This document shows positions 1 to 7,715 of a stretch of DNA of 64,000 nucleotides, one piece after another. Position 1 is the first letter of the stretch. Each line of letters opens with the position of its first letter. Position numbers and translations under genes: made by a program. This stretch comes from JACPFJ01 sp036504875 (GTDB lineage: Bacteria > Desulfobacterota > Desulfuromonadia > Geobacterales > Pseudopelobacteraceae). Under the pieces are notes generated by a model, which saw only the letters and a program-made list of their open reading frames with translations, was not told the origin of the DNA and ran no database searches. The DNA is taken from assembly GCA_036504875.1 (NCBI GenBank), contig DASXUK010000047.1, positions 33,214 to 97,213 of the forward strand, read 5' to 3'.

Positions 1-420
1 ATCCACAAAAACATCGTGGTTAAAGTACCGATGACACCAGAAGGGCTAAAGGCCACCAAGGCCCTTTCAGATAAAGGCATCAAGACCAATGTCACCCTGA
101 TCTTTACCTCGATGCAGGCACTGCTGGCTGCCAAGGCCGGCGCCACCTATGTCTCGCCCTTTGTCGGACGACTGGATGATATCTCCCAGGACGGCATGGG
201 AATCATAGAGGAAATCCGCACCATTTTTGACAATTATGGTTATACCGCCGAAATCATCGTCGCCAGCATTCGCAACCCGATTCACGTACTCAATTCCGCA
301 CTGATCGGAGCTGATATAGCCACTATCCCGTATTCAGTTATAATTCAATTATCCAAGCACCCGCTGACGGATGCCGGGATCAAGAAATTTCTGGAAGACT
401 GGCAGAGTGTGCCTGAATAG
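1..420 (+). CDS. tal: Transaldolase, 3' part (truncated by window edge)
   Basis: This is the C-terminal part of a small fructose-6-phosphate aldolase/transaldolase (TalC/Fsa subfamily), an enzyme of the non-oxidative pentose phosphate pathway. The frame is open from base 1, so the gene begins upstream; the GTG at 16 is internal. The visible part starts at VVKVPMTPEGL, where the Lys of VKVP corresponds to the Schiff-base lysine of the family. It continues with TNVTLIF, the SPFVGRLDD phosphate-binding segment, and an alpha-helical C-terminus. Full-length members are about 215 residues, so roughly 75 are missing. It ends just before the 160-bp repeat at 471. Confidence 0.9.
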   Translation: MHKNIVVKVPMTPEGLKATKALSDKGIKTNVTLIFTSMQALLAAKAGATYVSPFVGRLDDISQDGMGIIEEIRTIFDNYGYTAEIIVASIRNPIHVLNSALIGADIATIPYSVIIQLSKHPLTDAGIKKFLEDWQSVPE

Positions 421-470
421 GCCGCCCAAAGATTGATCCCTGGCAGGGTGAAGACTATTCACCCTGCCAC

Positions 471-630
471 GAGCCTATCGGACTTAGGGTAAATCTGCTG
501 CAAATCCGTCTGGACGGTCCATACTTCGCCGCTTTATTGGTCAATAGAACAACTATTGACCTGCAAAATCGGCAAAATCTGTCCTTGCCCAGCCGAATTT
601 TCGCTTCGACTTCCTAAGTCCGACAGGCTC
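471..630. repeat. Interspersed ~160-bp repeat with terminal inverted repeats, copy A
   Basis: This block closely matches a second block at 20486-20647. Both begin GAGCCTRTCGGACTT and end with its near reverse complement, AAGTCCGACAGGCTC. They share the interior blocks CTGGACGGTCCAT, TTGGTCAATAGAA and CCCAGCCGAATTTTCGCTTC. No ORF fits inside. The short length, terminal inverted repeats and intergenic location suggest a MITE-like or REP-like element; an RNA hairpin or regulatory function is not excluded. It lies between tal and glgA and probably carries or displaces the glgA promoter. Confidence 0.8.
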
Positions 631-655
631 GTAGATCCTATTTACCGGAGTATGG

Positions 656-2173
656 ATGAAACCTGCTGAAAAACTTAGCATCCTGTTTGCCGCCTCAGAG
701 GCCTCTCCTTTTGCCAAAGAAGGGGGGCTGGGTGACGTAGTCGGTGCTTTGCCGAAATACCTGGCCCGCAGAGGCCATGATGTCCGTGTTGTGATCCCGC
801 GCTACCACGGCATTGATCAGGAAAAATACGGATTGCGACTGCTGCCCGGCCTGCTGGTGGTGCCGATGGGCATTATCGGGCATATGTACTGCGGCGTCTA
901 CGAGGGGCGCTTGCCCGGCAGCGAAGTGCCGATTTATTTTCTGGAGCATGAGCAATTCTATGGCCGCTCCGCGCTCTACACGCAAGACGGGGAAGGGTAC
1001 CTCGATAACGACAATCGTTTCGTGTTCCTTTCCAAAGCGGCGTTGGAGCTCTGTAAAATGATCGATTTCCATCCGGATGTTGTTCATGCCCATGACTGGC
1101 ATACCGCCATCATTCCAGCCCTGCTCAACACCACCTATCTTCATGACCGCTATGTCGGTGATGCCGCCTCTTTGCTGACCCTGCACAATATGCAGCACCA
1201 GGGCAATTTCTACCCCGGTCTGATGGAGGTACTCGACATTGGCTGGAAGCATTTCACCTATCTGGAATTGGAAAAGGATGACCAGGTCAACCTGCTCAAA
1301 GGTGGCATCTACCATGCTACACTGCTGAATACGGTCAGCGAGGGCTATGCCCGCGAGATCCAGACCCCCGAGTATGGCTGGGGGCTGGAGGAGATTGTGC
1401 GGCAGCGGGGGGACGATCTTTACGGCATCCTGAATGGCGTTGACTACGACGAGTGGAATCCCGCCAAAGATGACTGCCTGGTCGCAAAGTTTTCCAATCG
1501 CAACATGAAGGGTAAGGCGGCCTGCAAGCAGGATCTGCAGGCAGCGGTTGGCCTGCCGCAACGGCCGGATGTGCCTTTGTTCGGGGTGGTTTCCAGGATG
1601 GTTAAACAAAAGGGGACCGATGTGCTGGCCGAGGCTATCCACCGCATTCTGGAGATGGATGTGCAATTCGTGATAGTGGGCAACGGCGAGCCATGGGCAC
1701 ATTTTTATTTCGGCGACATTGCCGCGGCCTACCCGGATAAGTTTTCATGTTACATCGGCTATGACAACGGCCTGGCCCACAAGGTCGAGGCGGGCTCGGA
1801 TTACTTTGTGATGCCGTCCGCCTTTGAGCCGTGCGGCCTCAACCAGATGTACAGCCTGGCCTATGGCACGCCGCCGATTGTGCGCGCTACCGGCGGGCTG
1901 GATGATAGCGTAGAGAACTTCGATGAAAAAACACGGACCGGCACCGGATTCAAGTACTGGAGCCACACAGCCACGGCACTTTGCGACACGGTCGGCTGGG
2001 CCGTTTACACCTACTTCAACAATCCTAAAGGCCTGGCAGCCTTGCGGCGTAATGGCATGAAACAGCGCTTCACTTGGGAAGAGTCATCCCTCAAATACGA
2101 GGAGCTTTACCGCCTGAGCATTCGCCGCCGGCGGGGAAACGAGTACTACCGCAACCGTTTCGGGGATAGCTGA
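656..2173 (+). CDS. glgA: Glycogen synthase (ADP-glucose type, GT5)
   Basis: The product transfers glucose from ADP-glucose to the non-reducing end of an alpha-1,4-glucan in the cytosol. It has 505 residues, normal for bacterial GlgA. The N-terminal KEGGLGDVVGALP (about residue 21) contains the K-x-G-G-L ADP-glucose-binding motif. HAHDWHTAIIPALL follows near 150, and the C-terminal Rossmann half holds FEPCGLNQMYSLAYGTPP near 385 with its catalytic Glu. The ATG at 656 follows a CCGGAG ribosome site. An overlapping ATG at 652 is in another frame. Downstream is the quinone operon, which is functionally unrelated. Confidence 0.96.
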   Translation: MKPAEKLSILFAASEASPFAKEGGLGDVVGALPKYLARRGHDVRVVIPRYHGIDQEKYGLRLLPGLLVVPMGIIGHMYCGVYEGRLPGSEVPIYFLEHEQFYGRSALYTQDGEGYLDNDNRFVFLSKAALELCKMIDFHPDVVHAHDWHTAIIPALLNTTYLHDRYVGDAASLLTLHNMQHQGNFYPGLMEVLDIGWKHFTYLELEKDDQVNLLKGGIYHATLLNTVSEGYAREIQTPEYGWGLEEIVRQRGDDLYGILNGVDYDEWNPAKDDCLVAKFSNRNMKGKAACKQDLQAAVGLPQRPDVPLFGVVSRMVKQKGTDVLAEAIHRILEMDVQFVIVGNGEPWAHFYFGDIAAAYPDKFSCYIGYDNGLAHKVEAGSDYFVMPSAFEPCGLNQMYSLAYGTPPIVRATGGLDDSVENFDEKTRTGTGFKYWSHTATALCDTVGWAVYTYFNNPKGLAALRRNGMKQRFTWEESSLKYEELYRLSIRRRRGNEYYRNRFGDS

Positions 2174-2250
2174 TAATCTGCCGCATCAGGCGGTTGTTAG
2201 ATTTTCTCTTCTTTTGCCTTTGTAAGATAAAACCAAACTGGGAACCAGTC

Positions 2251-3648
2251 ATGCCAGTTATCAACGACCTGCACCAGTTCATAGCCCTTCTCGAATCCCG
2301 GCAGCAGCTCATTCGAATAAAAAGCCAGGTTGATCCACTGCAAGAAATTGCCGCCATCACCGACCGGGTCTGCAAGACCAGCGACGGAGGCAAGGCGCTC
2401 ATTTTCGAACATCCGCTCGGCTCAAGTTTTCCGGTGGCTACCAATTTGTTCGGGTCTCTGCCCAGGATCGGACTGGCGCTGGGCCTCGAGCACCCCGATC
2501 TGCTGACCGACAAGCTTTCCGCGCTTCTGCAACAAATCGTCTCTCCGGTGCTGGATGATCTGGATGCCCAGATAGCCGCGCTACCTGATTTTACTCGCTA
2601 TCTTCCCCGACTGTGTGAGTGGCCTGGAGCAACCAAAGTGCAAGATGCTCCTGATCTGGGTCTGTTTCCCTTTCTCCAGGCCTGGCCCGAAGACGGCTCG
2701 GCCTCCGGCCATCCCCGCTATATCTCATTGCCGCTGGTAATTACCGCTGACACCAGCGGAGGCAACCCAAACTGCGGCATGTATCGAGCCCAGGTGTGCG
2801 GATCAAAGGAGCTGGCTATCCGTTGGAAACCGGAAAGCGGGGCCGGACGGCACCTGGAGGAGTTTCGACAGGCTGGCAAGCCGATGCCGGTGGCGATTGC
2901 ACTGGGTGGCGATCCGGCCATTACCTTGAGCGCCATGTCCCCCTTGCCTGGCAAGCTGGATGAAATCACCTTTGCCGGGTTTTTGCGCGGCGATTCGATC
3001 GATATGGCCGCCTGCTGCTCGATCCCGTTAAGCGTGCCGCTGACAAGCGAGGTGGTTATTGAGGGCTATGTAGATCCGATTGAGCAAGCAATCGAGGGAC
3101 CCTTCGGGAACCACACCGGCCTGTATTCCCCTGCCGGACCGGCTGCACTGATGCGGATCACTTCAATTAGTCACCGTGAGGATGCCATTATTCCTGCCAC
3201 CATTGTCGGTCCGCCACCCATGGAGGACTGTTGGATGGGCAAGGCATGGGAACGGCTGCTACTGGCTTTTCTGCAACGGCTCGTGCCGGGGGTTATTGAA
3301 ATCAACTTTCCCCTGGAGTGGATCTTCCATCAGAGCGCGGTCATTTCCCTTGAAAAACCTGTTCCGGCTATGGTAAGGGAAACAGCCAACCTGCTTTGGT
3401 CAATGCCCTGGTTCAGCGCCTCCCGTATTCTGATCTTCATCAGCCCCGAAACGGACAGCAAGCTGGCCAACGTAGCCTGGCAATTCATTAACCTGCCAGA
3501 GTTTAAAGAGGATCTATTTTATGATCATACCGGCCGACGTCTGGCGCTGGATGCGACCGGAGGCCGGTTACAGCAGCAGCGGCTCAAGGCCGATCAAAAG
3601 GTGCTGGACCGTATTAGTCGTCACTGGCCGAGTTTCGGCCTTGACTAG
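2251..3648 (+). CDS. ubiD: UbiD-family decarboxylase, likely menaquinone pathway (UbiD/MqnL-like)
   Basis: This is a prenylated-FMN-dependent aromatic acid decarboxylase of the UbiD family, 465 residues from the ATG at 2251 (MPVINDLHQF). The frame is open further upstream to 2194, but that extension is not family-like. Recognisable family segments are GGNPNCGMYRAQVC, the EGPFGNHTGLYSP loop near residue 285 and the TIVGPPPMEDCWMG segment near 330. It is followed by a lipoprotein, UbiA and UbiX genes. UbiX makes the prenyl-FMN cofactor UbiD needs. In the futalosine route the homologues are MqnL, MqnP and MqnM, which would suit an anaerobe using menaquinone. That assignment is inference. Confidence 0.88.
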   Translation: MPVINDLHQFIALLESRQQLIRIKSQVDPLQEIAAITDRVCKTSDGGKALIFEHPLGSSFPVATNLFGSLPRIGLALGLEHPDLLTDKLSALLQQIVSPVLDDLDAQIAALPDFTRYLPRLCEWPGATKVQDAPDLGLFPFLQAWPEDGSASGHPRYISLPLVITADTSGGNPNCGMYRAQVCGSKELAIRWKPESGAGRHLEEFRQAGKPMPVAIALGGDPAITLSAMSPLPGKLDEITFAGFLRGDSIDMAACCSIPLSVPLTSEVVIEGYVDPIEQAIEGPFGNHTGLYSPAGPAALMRITSISHREDAIIPATIVGPPPMEDCWMGKAWERLLLAFLQRLVPGVIEINFPLEWIFHQSAVISLEKPVPAMVRETANLLWSMPWFSASRILIFISPETDSKLANVAWQFINLPEFKEDLFYDHTGRRLALDATGGRLQQQRLKADQKVLDRISRHWPSFGLD

Positions 3649-3649
3649 C

Positions 3650-4147
3650 ATGGCCCGGTGGGCAGTACTGGTCGTGGTGGCGTTCTTGCTGGCGGCCTGT
3701 TATCATATGCGGGTCGTGGCCGAGCCGATCAAAGCGCGTACAATCACTGCCAGGCAACCACCAGGCGAATCCTTGCGCAGGATAAGGAGGGTTTTGGAGG
3801 AAGAGCTTCATTTGCGGGTTGTAGATGAAGAACAGGTGGGAAGCGTATTGATCTCAGCCCCACGTCAATTTTATGTTGATACCGGTTTTGGTCAGCCAGC
3901 CGGAGGGAGAAAATATTTTGTCCAGTTGCAGATCGAGGTGCAGGGTCAAAGCAGCGGATCAAGGATTAACATTAAAGGACGTAACTTTGAGCTTCGTACC
4001 TCCTATGTCTACAGCGAGCATGGTCAACTGGAAACCCTGTACAAGGTCTATCCCTATGAGGAATATCCAGGCATGTTCAACACCGATATCATGAATCAAG
4101 AGATGCAAAAGATGGCCGAAATAATTGGTCGGGACATAAAGGAGTAA
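3650..4147 (+). CDS. Small lipoprotein inside the quinone operon, unknown function
   Basis: The protein has 165 residues from the ATG at 3650, which lies two bases after the ubiD stop. The frame is open upstream to 3521, but the residue-1 Met at 3650 gives a clean lipoprotein signal (MARWAVLVVVAFLLAACYH, lipobox LAAC). The mature part is mixed alpha/beta with a charged start (RIRRVLEEELHLRVVDEEQ) and a C-terminal helix. I do not recognise a family. It sits tightly between ubiD and ubiA and so is probably cotranscribed. An envelope role for a gene among quinone-biosynthesis genes is unexplained. Confidence 0.75.
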   Translation: MARWAVLVVVAFLLAACYHMRVVAEPIKARTITARQPPGESLRRIRRVLEEELHLRVVDEEQVGSVLISAPRQFYVDTGFGQPAGGRKYFVQLQIEVQGQSSGSRINIKGRNFELRTSYVYSEHGQLETLYKVYPYEEYPGMFNTDIMNQEMQKMAEIIGRDIKE

Positions 4148-4148
4148 T

Positions 4149-5030
4149 ATGGCGGCGGCAACAGGTATGCTACAGAAGATCGCGGTTTTCCTGGAGATGA
4201 TCAAATTTTCCCATACGGTTTTTGCACTACCCTTTGCCTTGGCCGGAGCATTTTTAGCCGCTGGGGGAGTACCCGCGCCGAGCAAGATTATCTGGATCAT
4301 ATTAGCCATGGTGGGTGCCAGGACCGCCGCCATGGGGCTTAATCGACTTATCGATGCCGAAATCGATGCCCGCAATCCCCGCACAGCCAGCCGCGCCATA
4401 CCCTCCGGGCTGATCAGCAAAGGGCTGACCCTGACATTTATCCTGCTCTCTCTGGGACTGCTCATGCTGGCGGCAAGCCGGCTCAACCCGTTATGCCTCA
4501 AGCTGGCGCCGCTGGCGGTGTTCTTTTTGGTGCTTTACTCCTACTGCAAGCGTTTTACAGCACTGGCCCATGTGGTCCTGGGTGTCTGTCTGGCTGCCGC
4601 TCCCATAGGCGCCTGGATCGCCATCCGAGGCCGGATCGATGCCCCGGCCCTGATCCTGGGGGCTGCGGTACTGTTCTGGGTGGCCGGTTTTGACATCCTT
4701 TATGCCTTGCAAGACCTGGAGTTCGACCGCCAGGCCGGTCTTCATTCGATACCGGTAAAACTGGGGGTGCGCGGTTCGCTCTGGGCCGCGCGCATTTTTC
4801 ATCTGATCATGCTGGCGCTGTTAATCGGCCTGCTGCTCACCCTGCAGATGGGTGTTTTTTTTCTGGCCGGCATCCTGGTCACAACTGCCATGCTGCTCTA
4901 TGAACACTGGCTGATCAGGGACGGTAACCTCGAAAAGCTGAATGCCGCCTTTTTTAACATGAACGGTTATATCAGCATTGTGATCCTGATCAGCACAGTG
5001 GCCGAGGTAGTCTTGAAGGGGATGCCATGA
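4149..5030 (+). CDS. ubiA: UbiA-family prenyltransferase (4-hydroxybenzoate/menaquinone precursor)
   Basis: This integral membrane enzyme attaches a polyprenyl chain to an aromatic ring, probably during menaquinone synthesis. It has 293 residues and about eight hydrophobic segments. Both Mg-diphosphate-binding aspartate motifs are visible: NRLIDAEIDARNPRT near residue 60 and DILYALQDLEFDRQAG near 182. The start ATG follows a strong AAAGGAGT site. The gene begins one base after the lipoprotein stop, and its end overlaps ubiX by four bases (ATGA), which indicates translational coupling. The substrate could be 4-hydroxybenzoate or the 6-hydroxynaphthoate intermediate (MqnP-like); the sequence alone does not decide. 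Confidence 0.93.
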   Translation: MAAATGMLQKIAVFLEMIKFSHTVFALPFALAGAFLAAGGVPAPSKIIWIILAMVGARTAAMGLNRLIDAEIDARNPRTASRAIPSGLISKGLTLTFILLSLGLLMLAASRLNPLCLKLAPLAVFFLVLYSYCKRFTALAHVVLGVCLAAAPIGAWIAIRGRIDAPALILGAAVLFWVAGFDILYALQDLEFDRQAGLHSIPVKLGVRGSLWAARIFHLIMLALLIGLLLTLQMGVFFLAGILVTTAMLLYEHWLIRDGNLEKLNAAFFNMNGYISIVILISTVAEVVLKGMP

Positions 5031-5644
5031 GCGGCTGCGGCAGGCGGATATTCCTGGCCCTGACCGGGGCCTCGGGTACTGTTTATGGCCTGCGGCTGGC
5101 GGAAGAGCTTAGTAGTCGTGAATTCAATCTGACAGTTTGTATCAGTTCGAGCGGCCAGTTAGTCTGCCAGGAAGAAACCGGTCTGGATCTGTCCGGTGAC
5201 CTCTCCTCGGCAAGTGAGCGGCTCGGCGCATATCTGGGGATTTCCAGTGCCATTGAACTGGTCAGCCCGGACAACCTTTTTTCCTGCTCGGCCAGCGGTT
5301 CTGCCGCTCCGGATGCCATGATCGTTGCCCCTTGCAGCATGGGAACCTTGGCGCGGATTGCCTGCGGCATCTCCACCAACCTGATCGAACGCAGCGCAGA
5401 CGTGATGCTTAAGGAGCGCCGCCCACTGCTGCTGATGCCTCGCGAGACCCCGCTTTCCGAGATCCACCTGGAGAATATGTTGAAACTTTCCCGGGCTGGA
5501 GCACGGATAATACCGGCTATGCCCGGTTTTTATCACCGCCCGCAAAGCATCGATGACCTGGTTGATTTTATAGTCGGGAAGGTGCTGGACCAGCTGGGAG
5601 TGGTAAATGATCTCTACCAGCGCTGGGGCAGGAAAAACGATTAA
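5027..5644 (+). CDS. ubiX: Flavin prenyltransferase UbiX
   Basis: UbiX joins dimethylallyl phosphate to FMN to form the prenylated flavin used by UbiD. It has 205 residues, normal for the family. The N-terminal FLALTGASGTVYGLRLAEEL is the FMN/phosphate-binding loop, MIVAPCSMGTLARIACGI lies near residue 103, and MPRETPLSEIHLENM near 145 is the most diagnostic segment. The ATG at 5027 overlaps the ubiA stop. It is the last gene of the ubiD-lipoprotein-ubiA-ubiX operon and is followed by the terminator at 5732. Confidence 0.95.
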   Translation: MSGCGRRIFLALTGASGTVYGLRLAEELSSREFNLTVCISSSGQLVCQEETGLDLSGDLSSASERLGAYLGISSAIELVSPDNLFSCSASGSAAPDAMIVAPCSMGTLARIACGISTNLIERSADVMLKERRPLLLMPRETPLSEIHLENMLKLSRAGARIIPAMPGFYHRPQSIDDLVDFIVGKVLDQLGVVNDLYQRWGRKND

Positions 5645-5731
5645 CCTAAAAAATCATTTGGTCACAGTATTTCTGATTTTCTCTGTGTCCTCTGTGTCTA
5701 ACATCCTTTAAGGATTAAAGCTGTAAACGAA

Positions 5732-5766
5732 AAAGGCCCGCCTGAAAATGGCGGGCCTTTCTTTCT
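5732..5766. terminator. Bidirectional Rho-independent terminator between ubiX and fprA
   Basis: A hairpin with stem AAAGGCCCGCC / GGCGGGCCTTT and a short TGAAAAT loop is flanked by A-rich sequence on the left and T-rich sequence on the right. It can therefore terminate both the ubiX transcript (plus) and the convergent flavoprotein transcript (minus). Confidence 0.9.
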
Positions 5767-5781
5767 GGGTCGTCTGCTTTG

Positions 5782-6975
5782 CTATCCTTGATTGCGCACT
5801 TCAGCACAGATGGCGCTTCCCAAGGCTTTGCACTGTTCCAGTATTTCATCGGTAGGTGTGAAGCTGCTCTTGACAGCCGGCACCGGCAGTCTGAAGCCCA
5901 TTCCCTTGAGGCGCTCTTCGGCCAGCTTGCAGGCCTCACCGCTCCAGCCGTAGCTGCCGAACAGACCGGCCAGCGTGGTTTTCATTTTAACAGTGCTCAG
6001 ATAAGCCAGCACATCCCACATCGGCTTAGGGATATCCCGTACAATGGTGGGAATGCCGAAGATCAGGGCATCAGCCTCTTCCAGCAGGTTGCGCAGCTCG
6101 CCTGAAGTAAGATTGCTGATATGATAGCTGTGCACCTCGACGTCGTCACAGGTGGCCCCGGCGGTAACGGCCTCTGCCATGCGTTCGGTGTTGCCATGCG
6201 GGGAGATATACAGGACAACGATCTTTTTACTGAACGAGGTCGGCTTGCTCCACTCCTCGAACTGTTGGATGACTCTCCAGGGATCTTTGCGGATGATCGG
6301 GCCGTGACTCGGACAGATCATGTCAATGACATCATGGCGTATCTTTTCAACCGCGGATAGCACCTTATCTTTGAAAGGACGGAAGATGCAGTCGAAATAA
6401 AATTCGCGCGCCGAGGTGAAATCAGGTACCTCATCATTGAATATTTTGCCAGGAGAACAGTAATGGGCACCAAAGGCATCACAGGTGAAGAGCATATTGT
6501 CTTCTTCCACGCGTGTGAACATCGTATCCGGCCAGTGCAGGAAAGGGGCCATGATGAAACGCAGGCGGCGATCGCCGAGATCAAGGATATCGCCATCCTT
6601 CACTACGAGCACGTTAAATGGTTTGCGCAACAGGTTGGTAAGAAAGTTCTTGGCGGCTGTGGTACATACTACCGTGGCAGCTGGACACTGTTCCAGTAGG
6701 TAGCCCAGGGCCCCGGAGTGGTCCGGTTCGGTATGGTTGGCAATGATATAATCAATTGATTCCGGTGCAACCAGTGATTTTATTTTATCCAGAAACTCGT
6801 CGGTTCTTTTTCTTTTGACTGTATCGATAATGGCGGTCTTACTAGAGCCTTTGATCAGGTAGGAGTTGTAAGTTGTGCCATGTTCGGTAGGAAAAAGATC
6901 GTCAAAGATGCGCAGGTCCGGATCTTCAGAGCCGATCCAGAAAATTCCCGGTTTAATTTCTGCAGTTCCCAGCAT
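5782..6975 (-). CDS. fprA: A-type flavoprotein FprA (diiron/FMN oxygen or NO reductase)
   Basis: FprA proteins reduce O2 to water, or NO to N2O, protecting anaerobes from oxidative or nitrosative stress in the cytoplasm. The protein has 397 residues. The N-terminal metallo-beta-lactamase fold carries the diiron motif NHTEPDHSGAL near residue 80. A further ligand region is CPSHGPI near 222. The C-terminal flavodoxin domain starts near 250 with VVLYISPHGNTERMAEA, the FMN phosphate loop. The ATG at 6975 is preceded by AAGGAG. It is transcribed alone, divergent from the HEAT-repeat gene. No rubredoxin gene is adjacent. Confidence 0.93.
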   Translation of the reverse strand: MLGTAEIKPGIFWIGSEDPDLRIFDDLFPTEHGTTYNSYLIKGSSKTAIIDTVKRKRTDEFLDKIKSLVAPESIDYIIANHTEPDHSGALGYLLEQCPAATVVCTTAAKNFLTNLLRKPFNVLVVKDGDILDLGDRRLRFIMAPFLHWPDTMFTRVEEDNMLFTCDAFGAHYCSPGKIFNDEVPDFTSAREFYFDCIFRPFKDKVLSAVEKIRHDVIDMICPSHGPIIRKDPWRVIQQFEEWSKPTSFSKKIVVLYISPHGNTERMAEAVTAGATCDDVEVHSYHISNLTSGELRNLLEEADALIFGIPTIVRDIPKPMWDVLAYLSTVKMKTTLAGLFGSYGWSGEACKLAEERLKGMGFRLPVPAVKSSFTPTDEILEQCKALGSAICAEVRNQG

Positions 6976-7094
6976 TGCGGTGTTCTCCTTTTTAGCTTTT
7001 TTTGCCGTTCCGATAATTTATCTTGCGGACCCAAAGGCTTTGTAGCTCAACTATAACAGGCACCATCTTCAGAAACAACTTCAAATAAAGGGGG

Positions 7095-7123
7095 TTGTCT
7101 ACCTGCCAGCAATCTGCTACTAA
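7095..7123 (+). promoter_or_regulatory. Sigma-70-like promoter giving a possibly leaderless mRNA
   Basis: TTGTCT at 7095-7100 and TACTAA at 7118-7123 are separated by 17 bases. The ATG of the HEAT gene begins eight bases after the -10 box, so transcription would start at or next to the start codon. No ribosome site is visible upstream of that ATG. Confidence 0.4.
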
Positions 7124-7130
7124 TTAAAAT

Positions 7131-7715
7131 ATGAGCGATGATTCTGTCCATCAGAGAATAACAGTCCTGCGACCACTTTTGAAGGATGCTGATCCTGAGG
7201 TGCGTAGTTCAGCCGCAGCTGCCATAGAGCGCCTGGAGGGGGCCTCTGCCCTGGAAGAGATCATGTACTCTTTGAAAAAAGGGGATACCGGGGCCAAAAT
7301 CAGGGCGATTTATGCCCTGGGTGAGATCGGCGGGGATAAGGTTGTTGCTCCGTTGGTGTATTGCGCCGGACGACCCGAGGCCGGTATTCGGGCCGCGGCT
7401 ATCGAGGTGCTTGGCAGGATCACCAGCCCGGCGGTTTTACCGGTGCTGATCAAACATCTGGGTGATAGTAATGGCGCTATCCAGGCGCGCGCCATTGCAG
7501 CACTGTCAAATTTCCCTTCATCACCGGAACTGTTTGAAAACCTGCGACCTTTTCTGGAAAAGCAGGATGGCTCGCTTGAAGCCGAAGCGGCGATTGCGCT
7601 TGCCAAACTGGGCGATCTGGATTCCCTTGAACAGATTATTGCACTGCTCACCTCTCCGCATTCTTCAACCAGGCAGGCGGCGGCTAAAGCTTTGAGCCTG
7701 CTACCTCTTCAGTAG
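7131..7715 (+). CDS. HEAT-repeat protein (PBS lyase-like repeats)
   Basis: The protein has 194 residues built of about five to six ~30-residue helical repeats, for example DPEVRSSAAAAIERL, AKIRAIYALGEIGG and GIRAAAIEVLGRI. Such HEAT/PBS repeats form an alpha-solenoid for protein binding and have no catalytic activity of their own. There is no signal peptide, so it is probably cytosolic. The start codon is unsupported by a ribosome site (see the promoter just upstream). Its 3' end overlaps the convergent HD-GYP gene by seven bases. Partner and role are unknown. Confidence 0.8.
   Translation: MSDDSVHQRITVLRPLLKDADPEVRSSAAAAIERLEGASALEEIMYSLKKGDTGAKIRAIYALGEIGGDKVVAPLVYCAGRPEAGIRAAAIEVLGRITSPAVLPVLIKHLGDSNGAIQARAIAALSNFPSSPELFENLRPFLEKQDGSLEAEAAIALAKLGDLDSLEQIIALLTSPHSSTRQAAAKALSLLPLQ

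Noticed and set aside
695..1702. Long open frame (335 codons) on the minus strand opposite glgA
   Set aside because: The opposite strand encodes an unmistakable glycogen synthase; the antisense frame lacks any domain or ribosome site.
7030..7060. GGCTTTG-containing sequence in the fprA leader considered as a second GEMM riboswitch
   Set aside because: The minus-strand leader lacks the GGCAAA / tetraloop / GACGCAAAGCC set; only a short partial match exists.
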